A stretch of DNA of 43,827 bases, taken from NCBI GenBank assembly GCA_034434635.1, contig DAOTYX010000142.1:1-43827 (forward strand), written 5' to 3'. A program made the position numbers and the translations under genes. A model generated the notes under the pieces. It had not been told where the DNA came from, searched no databases, and saw only the letters and a program-made list of their open reading frames with translations. Source of the DNA: DAOTYX01 sp034434635. Its GTDB lineage: Bacteria > Chloroflexota > Anaerolineae > B4-G1 > DUEL01. Shown piece by piece: positions 7,175 to 15,362 of this stretch. Within the stretch, counting starts at the first letter, position 1; each line of letters begins with the position of its first letter.

Positions 7175-7546
7175 ATGAGCCGAGCCACTATCCTTTACAT
7201 TGAAGACAACCCGGAGAACCGGCTGTTGGTGCGCCGGATCTTGGAGGCCGAAGGGTACGCCGTGGAGGAGGCCGAGGATGGACCGTCCGGCCTCGAGGCG
7301 GTGCGTCGCAACGAACCCGACCTGATCCTCCTCGACATCAACCTGCCGGAGATGGATGGCTACGAATTGACCTCCCACCTGCGCCAGTTGACCCACAACC
7401 CGATCATCGCCCTCACCGCCAATGTGATGAAAGGGGATCGTGAACGGACCCTGGCCGCAGGCTGCGATGGCTATATTCAGAAACCCATTGACGTGGACGA
7501 ACTGCCGCAACAGGTCGAGACCTTCCTGCGTCGGCGTGGCCGCTGA
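7175..7546 (+). CDS. Single-domain response regulator (DivK/CheY-like)
   Basis: A 123-residue stand-alone receiver. ILYIEDNPENRLLVRRIL carries the acidic pair, DLILLDINLPEMDGYEL the phospho-acceptor Asp, and ALTANVM and YIQKPIDVDELP the switch Thr and the conserved Lys. There is no output domain, so it must act through protein contacts or as a phosphate shuttle. It is closely similar to the receiver at the start of the last gene of the island (36836-38077); both contain GDRER, AGCDGYI and KPIDVD, so the first and last genes carry sister receivers. It is the first gene after the island promoter, 36 bases before the next receiver. Confidence 0.92.
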   Translation: MSRATILYIEDNPENRLLVRRILEAEGYAVEEAEDGPSGLEAVRRNEPDLILLDINLPEMDGYELTSHLRQLTHNPIIALTANVMKGDRERTLAAGCDGYIQKPIDVDELPQQVETFLRRRGR

Positions 7547-7582
7547 CGCACCCCTCAACCGGAATAGTCTCAGGGAGAGCCT

Positions 7583-7990
7583 ATGGCCATCGACCCGGAA
7601 GACGCCACTGTCCTGGTGATCGAGGACAACCCGAGCAACTTCATCCTTATCGCCCGCCTGCTGGCCTACCTGGGCGTCAAGCAATGTGAATGGAAAGCCT
7701 CTGGCTGGCAGGTGCGCGAGTTCACCGACACCTTGCCCCACGTTGACCTCATCCTGACAGACATCTTCCTCCCGGAACGGGATGGCTATCAGGTGCTCGA
7801 CCTCCTCCGGGCTGAACCGCGATTCAAGGACACGCTGATCGTGGCCGTGACCGCCGATGCCACTCAGACCAACATGGAGCGGGCCCGTCGGGCCGGTTTC
7901 GACGGGTTCATCGGCAAGCCGTTGGACCCCGACCGCTTCCCAGAGCAGGTGCGGCGCATCCTCAGGGGTGAGGCCGTCTGGGAGCCATAG
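7583..7990 (+). CDS. Single-domain response regulator
   Basis: A 135-residue stand-alone receiver. VLVIEDNPSNFILIARLL and VDLILTDIFLPERDGYQVL hold the acidic residues and the phospho-acceptor Asp. AVTADAT and GFDGFIGKPLDPDRFP hold the switch Thr and the Lys. An unusual feature is the KQCEWKASGWQVREFTDTL segment, where the usual beta2-alpha2 region would be. GGGAGAG precedes the ATG. It differs from the receiver before it and probably serves a different partner. It lies 23 bases before the histidine kinase gene, so it may be phosphorylated by that kinase. Confidence 0.9.
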   Translation: MAIDPEDATVLVIEDNPSNFILIARLLAYLGVKQCEWKASGWQVREFTDTLPHVDLILTDIFLPERDGYQVLDLLRAEPRFKDTLIVAVTADATQTNMERARRAGFDGFIGKPLDPDRFPEQVRRILRGEAVWEP

Positions 7991-8013
7991 CAACACGAAG
8001 ACTGGAGGCCACC

Positions 8014-10350
8014 ATGAGGCCGGCTGAGGCCGCCACATCTTTCCAAATCCCCGATGTCGGGGGACGCGGCGGGTTGGGGCGGACTTTGCTGACTGCCTTC
8101 CTCGTGCTGGCCATTCTGCCGCTCAGCGCCATCTCCTGGTATGCCACCACGCGCAGCCGCCAGAACATCCAACAGGAGGTGCTGGGCCGCCTCTCCTCTA
8201 TCGCCGCTCTCAAGGAAACACAGATCCTGGACTGGGCAGAAGCGCAACAGGCGCAGGTGGCAGCACTCGCCGACGGCGCGGAGATCAGCGCCGCCATCTT
8301 CGAGGCAGACCACGGCAACAGAGAAGCCGCGACGAACCATCTCGCCGTGGCAATTGGCGCGTCGAGCCTGCTGACCATCGCGCTGGTCGCACAGGACGGC
8401 GCTGTTGTCGCCGCCAGCGACCCCGCTCTCATCGGCCAGGGGCTCTCGCCACCCCAGCCCGGTGCGCCCCCTCGTATGGCCCTGACGGAAGGGGGAACGG
8501 TCACTCTGTTCTACCCCTTGCCGGCGCAGGGCGACGGAGAGCCCTACATCCTGGCCGCCTGGCCTGCCACCGACACCCTGAGAGAGATTCTGGCCGAAAA
8601 GGTCGGCCTGGGAGAGACTGGAGAAATCTACCTGACGACTGTCAGCACGGCCATTCCATCTGACCACGCCTCGTCAGTGGCCCTCGCCGCCGCAGCCTCT
8701 CCCCCTGATGGCCTTTACGAAAACGCCAGCGGTGTCCCTGTCATCGGCGTACACCGCCGGCTGCCCGCCCTCAACGCCACGCTCGTCGTCGAGCAGGCGC
8801 AGGAGGAAGCCTTCGCCGGAAACGACGCGGTGGTCACAGCGGTGATCGTCGCCACCCTTGCCGTGGCGCTGGGCGCCGCCATCTCCGCCGCGTTGGTGGC
8901 CCGGCGCATCACCCATCCCATCGTCCGCCTGACCGGGTCGGTGGTGCGCATCGCATCCGGTGACCTGTCCCAGCGAGTGCAGATCACTTCCCGTGATGAG
9001 ATCGGCATCCTGGCCTACGTTTTCAACCACATGGCCGCCGAACTGGAGGCGCTCTACAACGATCTTGAGGAGAAAGTCGCCCAGCGTACCCAACTTCTCC
9101 AACAGGCCAACTACCAGATCCAGCGCCGGGCGATCCAGATGCAGGCCACCATCGAGGTCGGCCAGGCGATGACCTCCATCCTGGAGCCTGACTCCCTGCT
9201 GAAGCAGGTGGTACGGCTGATCCAGGACCGGTTCGTCTACTCTCAGGTGGCGATATACACCTCCGACGGGCCAGGCCAGCCACTGGCGCTTCGCGCCGCA
9301 GCCGGCGACGCCAATGCCTCCTATGCCTCAGATCAGCCAGTACCCAGGCTGGTACAGCGCGCCTACAACGAGGGCGCGCCGGCGACGGAGAGCCATCTGC
9401 AACCCATCACTGTCGGCCCCCCCGCCCGCTATGTCCGCTTCGAGGTGGCCCTGCCGCTGCGCGTGGGGGAGCGGACCATCGGTGTGCTCGACGTCCAATC
9501 CACCGAGCCGGAGGGCTTCGACGCCGATGACCTGTCGGCCCTGCAGAGCGTCGCCTATCAACTGGCCATTGCCCTGGAGAACGCCCGCGCCTATGCCGTC
9601 GAGCGCGAAGCGGCAGAGAGACTGCGCCAGACGGAGCAGTTCAAACGCAACTTCCTGGCCAATATGTCCCACGAACTGCGCACTCCGCTGACGAACATCC
9701 TGGGCTTCTCGCGCCTGATGCTCAAGGAGAGCAACGGCCCGCTGCCGCCCCGGCAGAGGGAGGACCTGCAGATCATCTACCACAATGGCGAGCATCTGCT
9801 GGGGTTGATCAACGATCTGCTGGACATCTCCCAGATCGAGGCCGGACTGATGGAACTGAACGCCAAGGAGATCCAGGTAGGGGAACTGATCCACAGCGTG
9901 ATGGCCACCGCCAGCGCACTGGTGCGCGGCAAGGATATCACGCTACGCGAGGAAGTTCCTGCCGGCCTGCCGACCGTGCAGGCCGATCCGGCGCGTATCC
10001 GTCAGGTGTTGCTACGCCTGCTGGCCAACGCTGCCAAATTCACCGAGCAGGGTACGATCACCGTCCGCGCCCGCGCGAACAACGGTCAGATAGAGATCAG
10101 CGTCAGCGACAGCGGCGTCGGCGTGCCGCCGGAGGACCGCGAGCGGATCTTCCGCGAATTCGAGCAGGGCACGCTCGAGGGCGGACGCCGCCCCAACGGG
10201 GCAGGGCTGGGCCTGGCGCTGAGCAAGGAGTTCGTGGAGATGCACGGCGGGCGGATGTGGGTCGAAAGCGAGATCGGCAAAGGTTCGACCTTCGGCTTCA
10301 CGTTGCCGGTGCGCCCCACCCCACAGCAGGCAACGCTGGCGAATGGCTGA
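8014..10350 (+). CDS. Membrane sensor histidine kinase (Cache-HAMP-GAF-HisKA-HATPase)
   Basis: A 778-residue orthodox sensor kinase. TM1 is at about residues 24-45, an extracytoplasmic Cache-like domain at about 49-265 and TM2 at about 273-296. HAMP follows at about 296-352, a coiled coil, one GAF at about 370-529, HisKA with the phospho-acceptor His553 in NMSHELRTPL, and the ATPase domain at about 638-766. N-box (LLANAAKF), DSGVGVPP and GAGLGLALSKEF motifs are intact. The kinase core is closely related to that of the giant kinase at 28361-35056 (same LANMSHELRTPL context and the same ASALV and LPTVQAD-type spacing). GGAGG lies 5 bases before the ATG. There is no receiver of its own; the two single receivers upstream are the natural partners. 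It is one of only three kinases in the island. Confidence 0.93.
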   Translation: MRPAEAATSFQIPDVGGRGGLGRTLLTAFLVLAILPLSAISWYATTRSRQNIQQEVLGRLSSIAALKETQILDWAEAQQAQVAALADGAEISAAIFEADHGNREAATNHLAVAIGASSLLTIALVAQDGAVVAASDPALIGQGLSPPQPGAPPRMALTEGGTVTLFYPLPAQGDGEPYILAAWPATDTLREILAEKVGLGETGEIYLTTVSTAIPSDHASSVALAAAASPPDGLYENASGVPVIGVHRRLPALNATLVVEQAQEEAFAGNDAVVTAVIVATLAVALGAAISAALVARRITHPIVRLTGSVVRIASGDLSQRVQITSRDEIGILAYVFNHMAAELEALYNDLEEKVAQRTQLLQQANYQIQRRAIQMQATIEVGQAMTSILEPDSLLKQVVRLIQDRFVYSQVAIYTSDGPGQPLALRAAAGDANASYASDQPVPRLVQRAYNEGAPATESHLQPITVGPPARYVRFEVALPLRVGERTIGVLDVQSTEPEGFDADDLSALQSVAYQLAIALENARAYAVEREAAERLRQTEQFKRNFLANMSHELRTPLTNILGFSRLMLKESNGPLPPRQREDLQIIYHNGEHLLGLINDLLDISQIEAGLMELNAKEIQVGELIHSVMATASALVRGKDITLREEVPAGLPTVQADPARIRQVLLRLLANAAKFTEQGTITVRARANNGQIEISVSDSGVGVPPEDRERIFREFEQGTLEGGRRPNGAGLGLALSKEFVEMHGGRMWVESEIGKGSTFGFTLPVRPTPQQATLANG

Positions 10351-10365
10351 GGCAAGGGGGAAGTG

Positions 10366-11229
10366 ATGACCACAGTCATAGCAGTGGCGAACGTCAAAGG
10401 CGGGGTGGGCAAGACCACTACCTGCCTCTCGCTGGGAGGAAGCCTGGCCGAAGCGGGCCACTCGGTGATGCTGGTGGACCTCGACCCCCAGGCTCATCTC
10501 ACCATCTCATTGGGCGTCAAGCCCGAGAGCCTGCGTCGCACCATCGGGGACGTGCTGCTGGGGCAGGGCACATTGGTCGCCATGAGCCAGGAGACCAAAG
10601 TGGCCAACCTGGACCTGGTCCCGGCCAATAACGAACTGGTCATCATTGATAAGGTCCTCTACGGCCGCCCTGGCTACGAGTACCGGTTGCGCGAAGGGCT
10701 GGAGCACTCCCACTTTCAGCCCTACGACATGATCCTGTTCGACTGCCCACCGGCGGTCGGCACGCTGACCCTCAACGCGCTGACCGCTGCTGACTTCCTC
10801 CTGATCCCCTTCCAGTGCGAGTACTACGCCATCCGCTCGCTGCAACAGGTGTTGGAACTGGTGCTGATGGTGCGGCGGAAGACCAACCCCCGCCTCAGTT
10901 ACCGATTGCTGGTGACGATGTTCGACGTGCGCAACAAGATTCACCGGGTCCTGCTGGAGCGCGTGCAGGCCCGCTTCCCTGACGCCCTGCTTCAGAGCAT
11001 CATCCAAATAGACACCCGGCTGCGCGAAAGCCCGGCCTTTGGCCTGCCGGTCACCCAGCATGCACCGCAGTCGCGCGCTGCTCAGCAGTACCGCGAACTG
11101 GCGCAAGAGCTGCTGGCCCTGCCCAGGCCAGCGACAGCGCCTGCACGGAGCGATTCACTGCCGCTGTCGGAGGCGCTGCGCCGCCTGGTGCCCTCCAGGC
11201 AGTCTGTTGCCGACGCGCCAGCATCGTGA
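10366..11229 (+). CDS. ParA/Soj/MinD-family ATPase
   Basis: A 287-residue deviant-Walker ATPase. The Walker A motif NVKGGVGKTTT (residues 9-19) includes the signature Lys11. VMLVDLDPQAHLT is the Walker A' region and MILFDCPPAVGTLTLNAL the Walker B region. GTG at 10363 and ATG at 10366 are both possible starts; AAGGGG lies 6 bases before the ATG. No parB gene or parS-like site is nearby, and this is the middle of a sensor operon, so chromosome partitioning is unlikely. ParA relatives position chemoreceptor clusters and other large assemblies (PpfA in Rhodobacter, ParC in Vibrio). A similar role for the receptor array is inferred from context only. The C-terminal 40 residues are a Pro/Ala/Ser-rich tail. 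The stop overlaps the upstream frame of the next gene. Confidence 0.9.
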   Translation: MTTVIAVANVKGGVGKTTTCLSLGGSLAEAGHSVMLVDLDPQAHLTISLGVKPESLRRTIGDVLLGQGTLVAMSQETKVANLDLVPANNELVIIDKVLYGRPGYEYRLREGLEHSHFQPYDMILFDCPPAVGTLTLNALTAADFLLIPFQCEYYAIRSLQQVLELVLMVRRKTNPRLSYRLLVTMFDVRNKIHRVLLERVQARFPDALLQSIIQIDTRLRESPAFGLPVTQHAPQSRAAQQYRELAQELLALPRPATAPARSDSLPLSEALRRLVPSRQSVADAPAS

Positions 11230-11243
11230 GGGGAGCAAATCAC

Positions 11244-13523
11244 ATGCAAGACGACCGCTTGAAACTATCACTGGAAGACCTGTTCTCGGACATGCCGTCT
11301 CCTGTACCTGACGGCGCCGCTCAGCCGCCTCCCCCCACGCCTCCCACCCCGCCCATCCCCCCCGAGCGACCGGCGGCAGCAGAGCAGGTGACGCCCCCTG
11401 TCCCGCCCGAGGCCCTCGCGGCGTCTTTCCGCCCGACGGGCCTCTCCATCCGCCAGCGACTGATCTGGGGGTTCGTGATCGTCCTTCTGCTGCTGCTGGC
11501 CAGCACCCTGACTAACGCCTTCCTCACGTCACGCGTGGAGCAGGCCGTCGCCAGCCTGCAACGGGAGGGCGACCGCTCGGCAGCGGCTCTGAGGGTAGCA
11601 TGGGCCTCCGCTGACCTGCTGGGAAACCTCAGCGTGGTCTCCGCTGCGCAGGAAGCGACGAACGTTGCGGAGATGATTGCCCAGTCCCGTGCGACGCTGG
11701 CCGACGCTTACTGGAGCCTGCGGGACGCTGTGGCCGATCTGCCCCTGGATGACCCCATCCACCAGGAAACGGGACGCGTCGAAGCGCGCACCAACCGCCT
11801 CGACTCCCTGGCCTACCTGATCCTGCTTTCCGCGCAGGACGGAAACTGGGAGACGGTGCGCTACTACCAGACCCAGTTCTTCGACGACTATCGCGCGCTG
11901 GTGGTGGAGTCTGTAGATCGAATCGTCGCCCTGACCGAGGAACGGCAAGCAGCAGCCGGGGCAGCCGCAACCAGGGCCCGGCAACTGGCCGTGGGGGTGC
12001 CCGCTGGCTTCGCCATCCTGGCGATGATCACCGCTGCAGGGACCGCCCTGGCCACCATCCGCAGCATCACGCGACCAGTGGCCCGTCTGGCGCAGAGCGC
12101 GTCCCGACTGGCCAAGGGTCATTGGGGCGAGCGAACCCCTGTCCTGCGCCGGGATGAACTGGGCTATCTGGCCACCGTCTTCAACGACATGGCCAGCCGG
12201 TTGCAGGCCCTGTACACCGAAATGGAACAGCGCGTCGCTGAACGCACCCGCGCCCTGCAGGAGGCCAATGCCTCGCTGCAACGCCGCGCCACCCAACTGG
12301 AGGCGAGCGCCGAGATCGCGCGGGCGATCACCTCCATCTTCGACGTGGACACCCTGCTGCAGCAGACTGTGAACCTGATCCGTGAGCGGTTCGGCTTCTA
12401 CCACGCCGGCATCTTCCTCACGGACACCAGCGGGAAGTGGATGGTGCTGCGCGAAGCGACAGGCGAGGCTGGCGCACTGATGAAGGCCCAGGGCCACCGT
12501 CTGCCCATCAACGAGACCAGCATGGTGGGCTGGACCGCGCTGCACCGCGAGCCGCGCATCGCCCTGCACGCGGCGGAGGACGCCGTGCGTTTCGCCCACC
12601 CCCTCTTGCCTTACACCCGCTCGGAGATGACCCTGCCGATGATGATCGGCGACAGGTTCATCGGCGTGCTGAACGTGCAGTCCACGCAGGAGGCCGCTTT
12701 CGACAGCGAGGACGTGCGGGTGTTGCAGAGCATGGCCAACCAGGTCGCCATCGCCATCGAGAACGCGCAGCGGGTATCCCGCGAGGCCGGGGTCTTGGAA
12801 GCCAGCAGCCCAGCCTACCGCATCGGTCGGCTGTTGACCGCTGCCGAGACGAGCACAGAGGTCGCCGACGTGATCATCAACGCCGTGCAGGGCACAGAAG
12901 CCGACGGCTGCGCGGTGATCCAGTTCGAACTTTCGCCGGATGGCGAACCAGAGGCGCTCTCCTACCTGGGCGTATGGCGCGCCGATCGGGAACCGCAGTT
13001 CCAGCCTGGCCTGCACCTCCCGATCCAGGAAAGCCCCTTCCCGCCGGAGATCATCAGCACGATGTGGACATCCACCGACGTGGAGTCGGACGAACGGCTG
13101 CCCGACAGCGCCCGCCGCGCCTTTCAGGAGACCGGGGTGCGTGCGCTGGTCAACATCCCGCTGCATGCTGCCGGGCGGCTGATCGGCCAGGTAGTGGTAC
13201 TGCGCAACGCGCCGGGCCCCTTCTCCGACACCGCCCTGCGTGTCTACGAAGCCCTGGCCGACCAGGCAGCCATCGCCCTCGAGCGCGTCCGCCTGATGGA
13301 GGAGACCCGTCGCCGCGCCACGCTCGAGCACCTGGTCAGCCAGGTGACGGCGGAGATCCGTCGCCCGATGGATATGGAAAGCGTCTTGCGCACCACGCTG
13401 CAGGAATTGGGCACCCTGTTACAGGCCAGTGAAGGGATGGTACGCCTGAACGTCGGGCCGCTTCCCCCTCGCCCTGGGGCAACCCCGCCCCTCACCGTTG
13501 ACGCAGAGGAGGTGCAAGGATGA
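11244..13523 (+). CDS. Receptor A: kinase-less membrane sensor (helical periplasmic domain-HAMP-GAF-GAF)
   Basis: About 759 residues. A Pro-rich cytosolic N-terminus of about 65 residues is followed by TM1 (about 72-95), a mostly helical extracytoplasmic domain resembling four-helix-bundle sensors, TM2 (about 247-272), HAMP (about 271-325), a coiled coil, GAF1 (about 349-512) and a full GAF2 (about 518-687). The last 55 residues (LVSQVTAEIRRPMDMESVL, then TTLQELGTLL) match the entry helix and first strand of another GAF that never completes. There is no HisKA, HATPase, GGDEF or MCP signalling domain. I prefer the ATG at 11244 because AGGGGAG lies 8 bases upstream; the frame is open to a GTG at 11226. 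Unlike the other five receptors, its second GAF is full length. The TGA overlaps the next ATG (ATGA). Confidence 0.88.
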   Translation: MQDDRLKLSLEDLFSDMPSPVPDGAAQPPPPTPPTPPIPPERPAAAEQVTPPVPPEALAASFRPTGLSIRQRLIWGFVIVLLLLLASTLTNAFLTSRVEQAVASLQREGDRSAAALRVAWASADLLGNLSVVSAAQEATNVAEMIAQSRATLADAYWSLRDAVADLPLDDPIHQETGRVEARTNRLDSLAYLILLSAQDGNWETVRYYQTQFFDDYRALVVESVDRIVALTEERQAAAGAAATRARQLAVGVPAGFAILAMITAAGTALATIRSITRPVARLAQSASRLAKGHWGERTPVLRRDELGYLATVFNDMASRLQALYTEMEQRVAERTRALQEANASLQRRATQLEASAEIARAITSIFDVDTLLQQTVNLIRERFGFYHAGIFLTDTSGKWMVLREATGEAGALMKAQGHRLPINETSMVGWTALHREPRIALHAAEDAVRFAHPLLPYTRSEMTLPMMIGDRFIGVLNVQSTQEAAFDSEDVRVLQSMANQVAIAIENAQRVSREAGVLEASSPAYRIGRLLTAAETSTEVADVIINAVQGTEADGCAVIQFELSPDGEPEALSYLGVWRADREPQFQPGLHLPIQESPFPPEIISTMWTSTDVESDERLPDSARRAFQETGVRALVNIPLHAAGRLIGQVVVLRNAPGPFSDTALRVYEALADQAAIALERVRLMEETRRRATLEHLVSQVTAEIRRPMDMESVLRTTLQELGTLLQASEGMVRLNVGPLPPRPGATPPLTVDAEEVQG

Positions 13524-15331
13524 ACCTGCCCTTCTTCTGGATTGACGTCGCTGCCTACACCCTGACCGCGGTGGTTGCCGCCGCGTTGATGCTGATCGTG
13601 GTCGGAGTGGGACCCCGTCGGGCAGTGAACCTCAGTTTCGGCCTGCTGATGCTGGCCATCAGCCTGTGGGCCGGCTGCTCGGTGGTCCTGCGCCTGGCGC
13701 TGTGGATGCAGTCGGGCACCCAGCAGTTCTGGATGGAGTTCTCCACCGTCCCCTTCACGCTCATCGGCCCCTTCCTGCTCCTCTTCTGTACCCTCTACAC
13801 GCAGATGGAAGAACGCTGGCCCTACGGGGTGGTCGCCGCCGGGGTCTTGCTGGCCAGTCTCCTGACCGTGCCCCTCTTCCAGCACCAGATCGTCAACAAC
13901 GTGCGCCTGACGGACAACGGCATCGTGACGTGGGACCGCTCGCTGGTGGGCACTCTCGTCTCCATCCCGCTGCTGATCAGCGCCGTCCTGGCCCTGGTGC
14001 CGGTATGGGGCGCATGGCGGCGAATGCGTGAGCCCTACCTGGCTATCGCCATCATCATCCTGGTCGTCAGTGGGGTGTTGTTCAGTTTCATTTCCCTGCC
14101 GATCCCCACGCTGAGCCTGGCCATCACCATCACCATCTCGCTGATGGGCTACGCCATCCTGGGCCGGCAGCTGTTCAATCCGCTGCGGGAACTGACGGAG
14201 AACCTGGAGCAACAGGTCGCCGAGCGCACCCAGGCGCTGGAGGAGAACGCCAACGAACTCCAGCGCACCCTCTCCCGCCTGCGCCAGCACGTCACCTACC
14301 TGCGCACTGCCGCTGAGGTCGCCCGGGACGTCGCCGCGATCCGCGATATGGACGAACTGCTCGGCCAGACCGCCAGCCTCATCGCTGAACGGTTCGACTA
14401 CTACAACGTCTCCATCTTCCTGCTGGACGAGACAGCAGAAGCCCTCGTCCTGCGCACGGCCACCAGCGCGGGAGGGCAGCGTATGCGGGAGCGCGGCTAT
14501 CGCCAGCCGGTGAGGCTGGACAACATCGTCGGCTCCGTGGCGAAAACAGGGCAGCCGCGCCTGGTCTTCGACGTGGGTCCTGGAGCGGTCGCCTTCGATA
14601 ACCCCGATCTGCCGCTGACGCGCTCGGAGATCGTGGTACCCCTGCGCGTGCGCAACCAGACCATTGGCGTCCTGGATGTCCATTCGACACAGGAGGCCGC
14701 ATTCGGCGAAGACGACCTGGTCGTCTTGCAGGTCGTGGCCGATCAACTGGCGGTTGCCATCGAGAACACACGACTGTTCGCACAACAGCAGGCCAGCCTG
14801 CGCGAACTGGACACCCTGCAGCGGTTGTACACCGGGGAGCAGTGGGAGCGGCTGCTGCGTGAGCGGCTGATGACCACTCAGTACCACTACACCGCCGCTG
14901 GCGTCAAGCCGGGCGGCAGGTCGTGGGAGGCAGGGGAGGAAGAGGCCATCACGCTGGGGAGAGTGGTGACCGCACGCGACAACGGGGATGTCGTGCTGGT
15001 TGCCCCGATCACCCTGCACAACCAGCCGATCGGCACCCTGGCCTTCCGGCGGCCAGCGGAGGCGGCGGACTGGACGCCGCAGGAGATGGCGCTGGTCGAG
15101 GCGGCCGTCAACCAGATGGCCCTGGCGCTGGAGAACGTCCGCCTGCTGGAGGAAGCCCAACGCCGCGCCGCGCGTGACCGCCTGATCAGCCAGGCCGCCG
15201 CCCGCATGCGCGAGACGTTGGACCTGGAAGGGGTGCTGAAGACTGCTGCGAACGAGATCGCCAGCGCCCTGGGATTGGCTGCCCTGGAGGTCCAATTGGG
15301 TACGGAGCCTGAACAGGCTCAGGACTCATGA
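13520..15331 (+). CDS. Receptor B: kinase-less multi-helix membrane sensor with GAF and short GAF
   Basis: 603 residues. About seven hydrophobic segments fill residues 1-220, an arrangement like the N-terminal 7TM sensor region found on some histidine kinases. A coiled coil (about 223-263), GAF1 (about 263-418), a shortened GAF (about 423-547) and the common truncated-GAF tail (about 547-596) follow. It has no HAMP and no catalytic output. GAF1 departs from its paralogues: the FYH and RGH histidines seen in five of the six receptors are YYN and RGY here, so its ligand may differ or be absent. The start codon overlaps the stop of receptor A (ATGA) and AGGAGGTG lies just upstream, so translation is probably coupled. 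Confidence 0.88.
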   Translation: MNLPFFWIDVAAYTLTAVVAAALMLIVVGVGPRRAVNLSFGLLMLAISLWAGCSVVLRLALWMQSGTQQFWMEFSTVPFTLIGPFLLLFCTLYTQMEERWPYGVVAAGVLLASLLTVPLFQHQIVNNVRLTDNGIVTWDRSLVGTLVSIPLLISAVLALVPVWGAWRRMREPYLAIAIIILVVSGVLFSFISLPIPTLSLAITITISLMGYAILGRQLFNPLRELTENLEQQVAERTQALEENANELQRTLSRLRQHVTYLRTAAEVARDVAAIRDMDELLGQTASLIAERFDYYNVSIFLLDETAEALVLRTATSAGGQRMRERGYRQPVRLDNIVGSVAKTGQPRLVFDVGPGAVAFDNPDLPLTRSEIVVPLRVRNQTIGVLDVHSTQEAAFGEDDLVVLQVVADQLAVAIENTRLFAQQQASLRELDTLQRLYTGEQWERLLRERLMTTQYHYTAAGVKPGGRSWEAGEEEAITLGRVVTARDNGDVVLVAPITLHNQPIGTLAFRRPAEAADWTPQEMALVEAAVNQMALALENVRLLEEAQRRAARDRLISQAAARMRETLDLEGVLKTAANEIASALGLAALEVQLGTEPEQAQDS

Positions 15332-15362
15332 TGGGCCACCTGGAAGCATGCGGGAGAAGAGC

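Noticed and set aside
10366..11229. Chromosome or plasmid partition locus, suggesting an integrated plasmid
   Set aside because: No parB, replication gene or parS-like palindromes nearby, and the gene is embedded in a tightly packed sensor operon.
13244..15295. A 683-codon minus-strand open frame opposite receptors A and B, and similar long antisense frames at 11529-13331, 16586-18463, 28589-30556 and 32408-34495
   Set aside because: All mirror the codon structure of plus-strand GAF genes and show repeated shadow motifs of the GAF cassette; no domain is recognisable.
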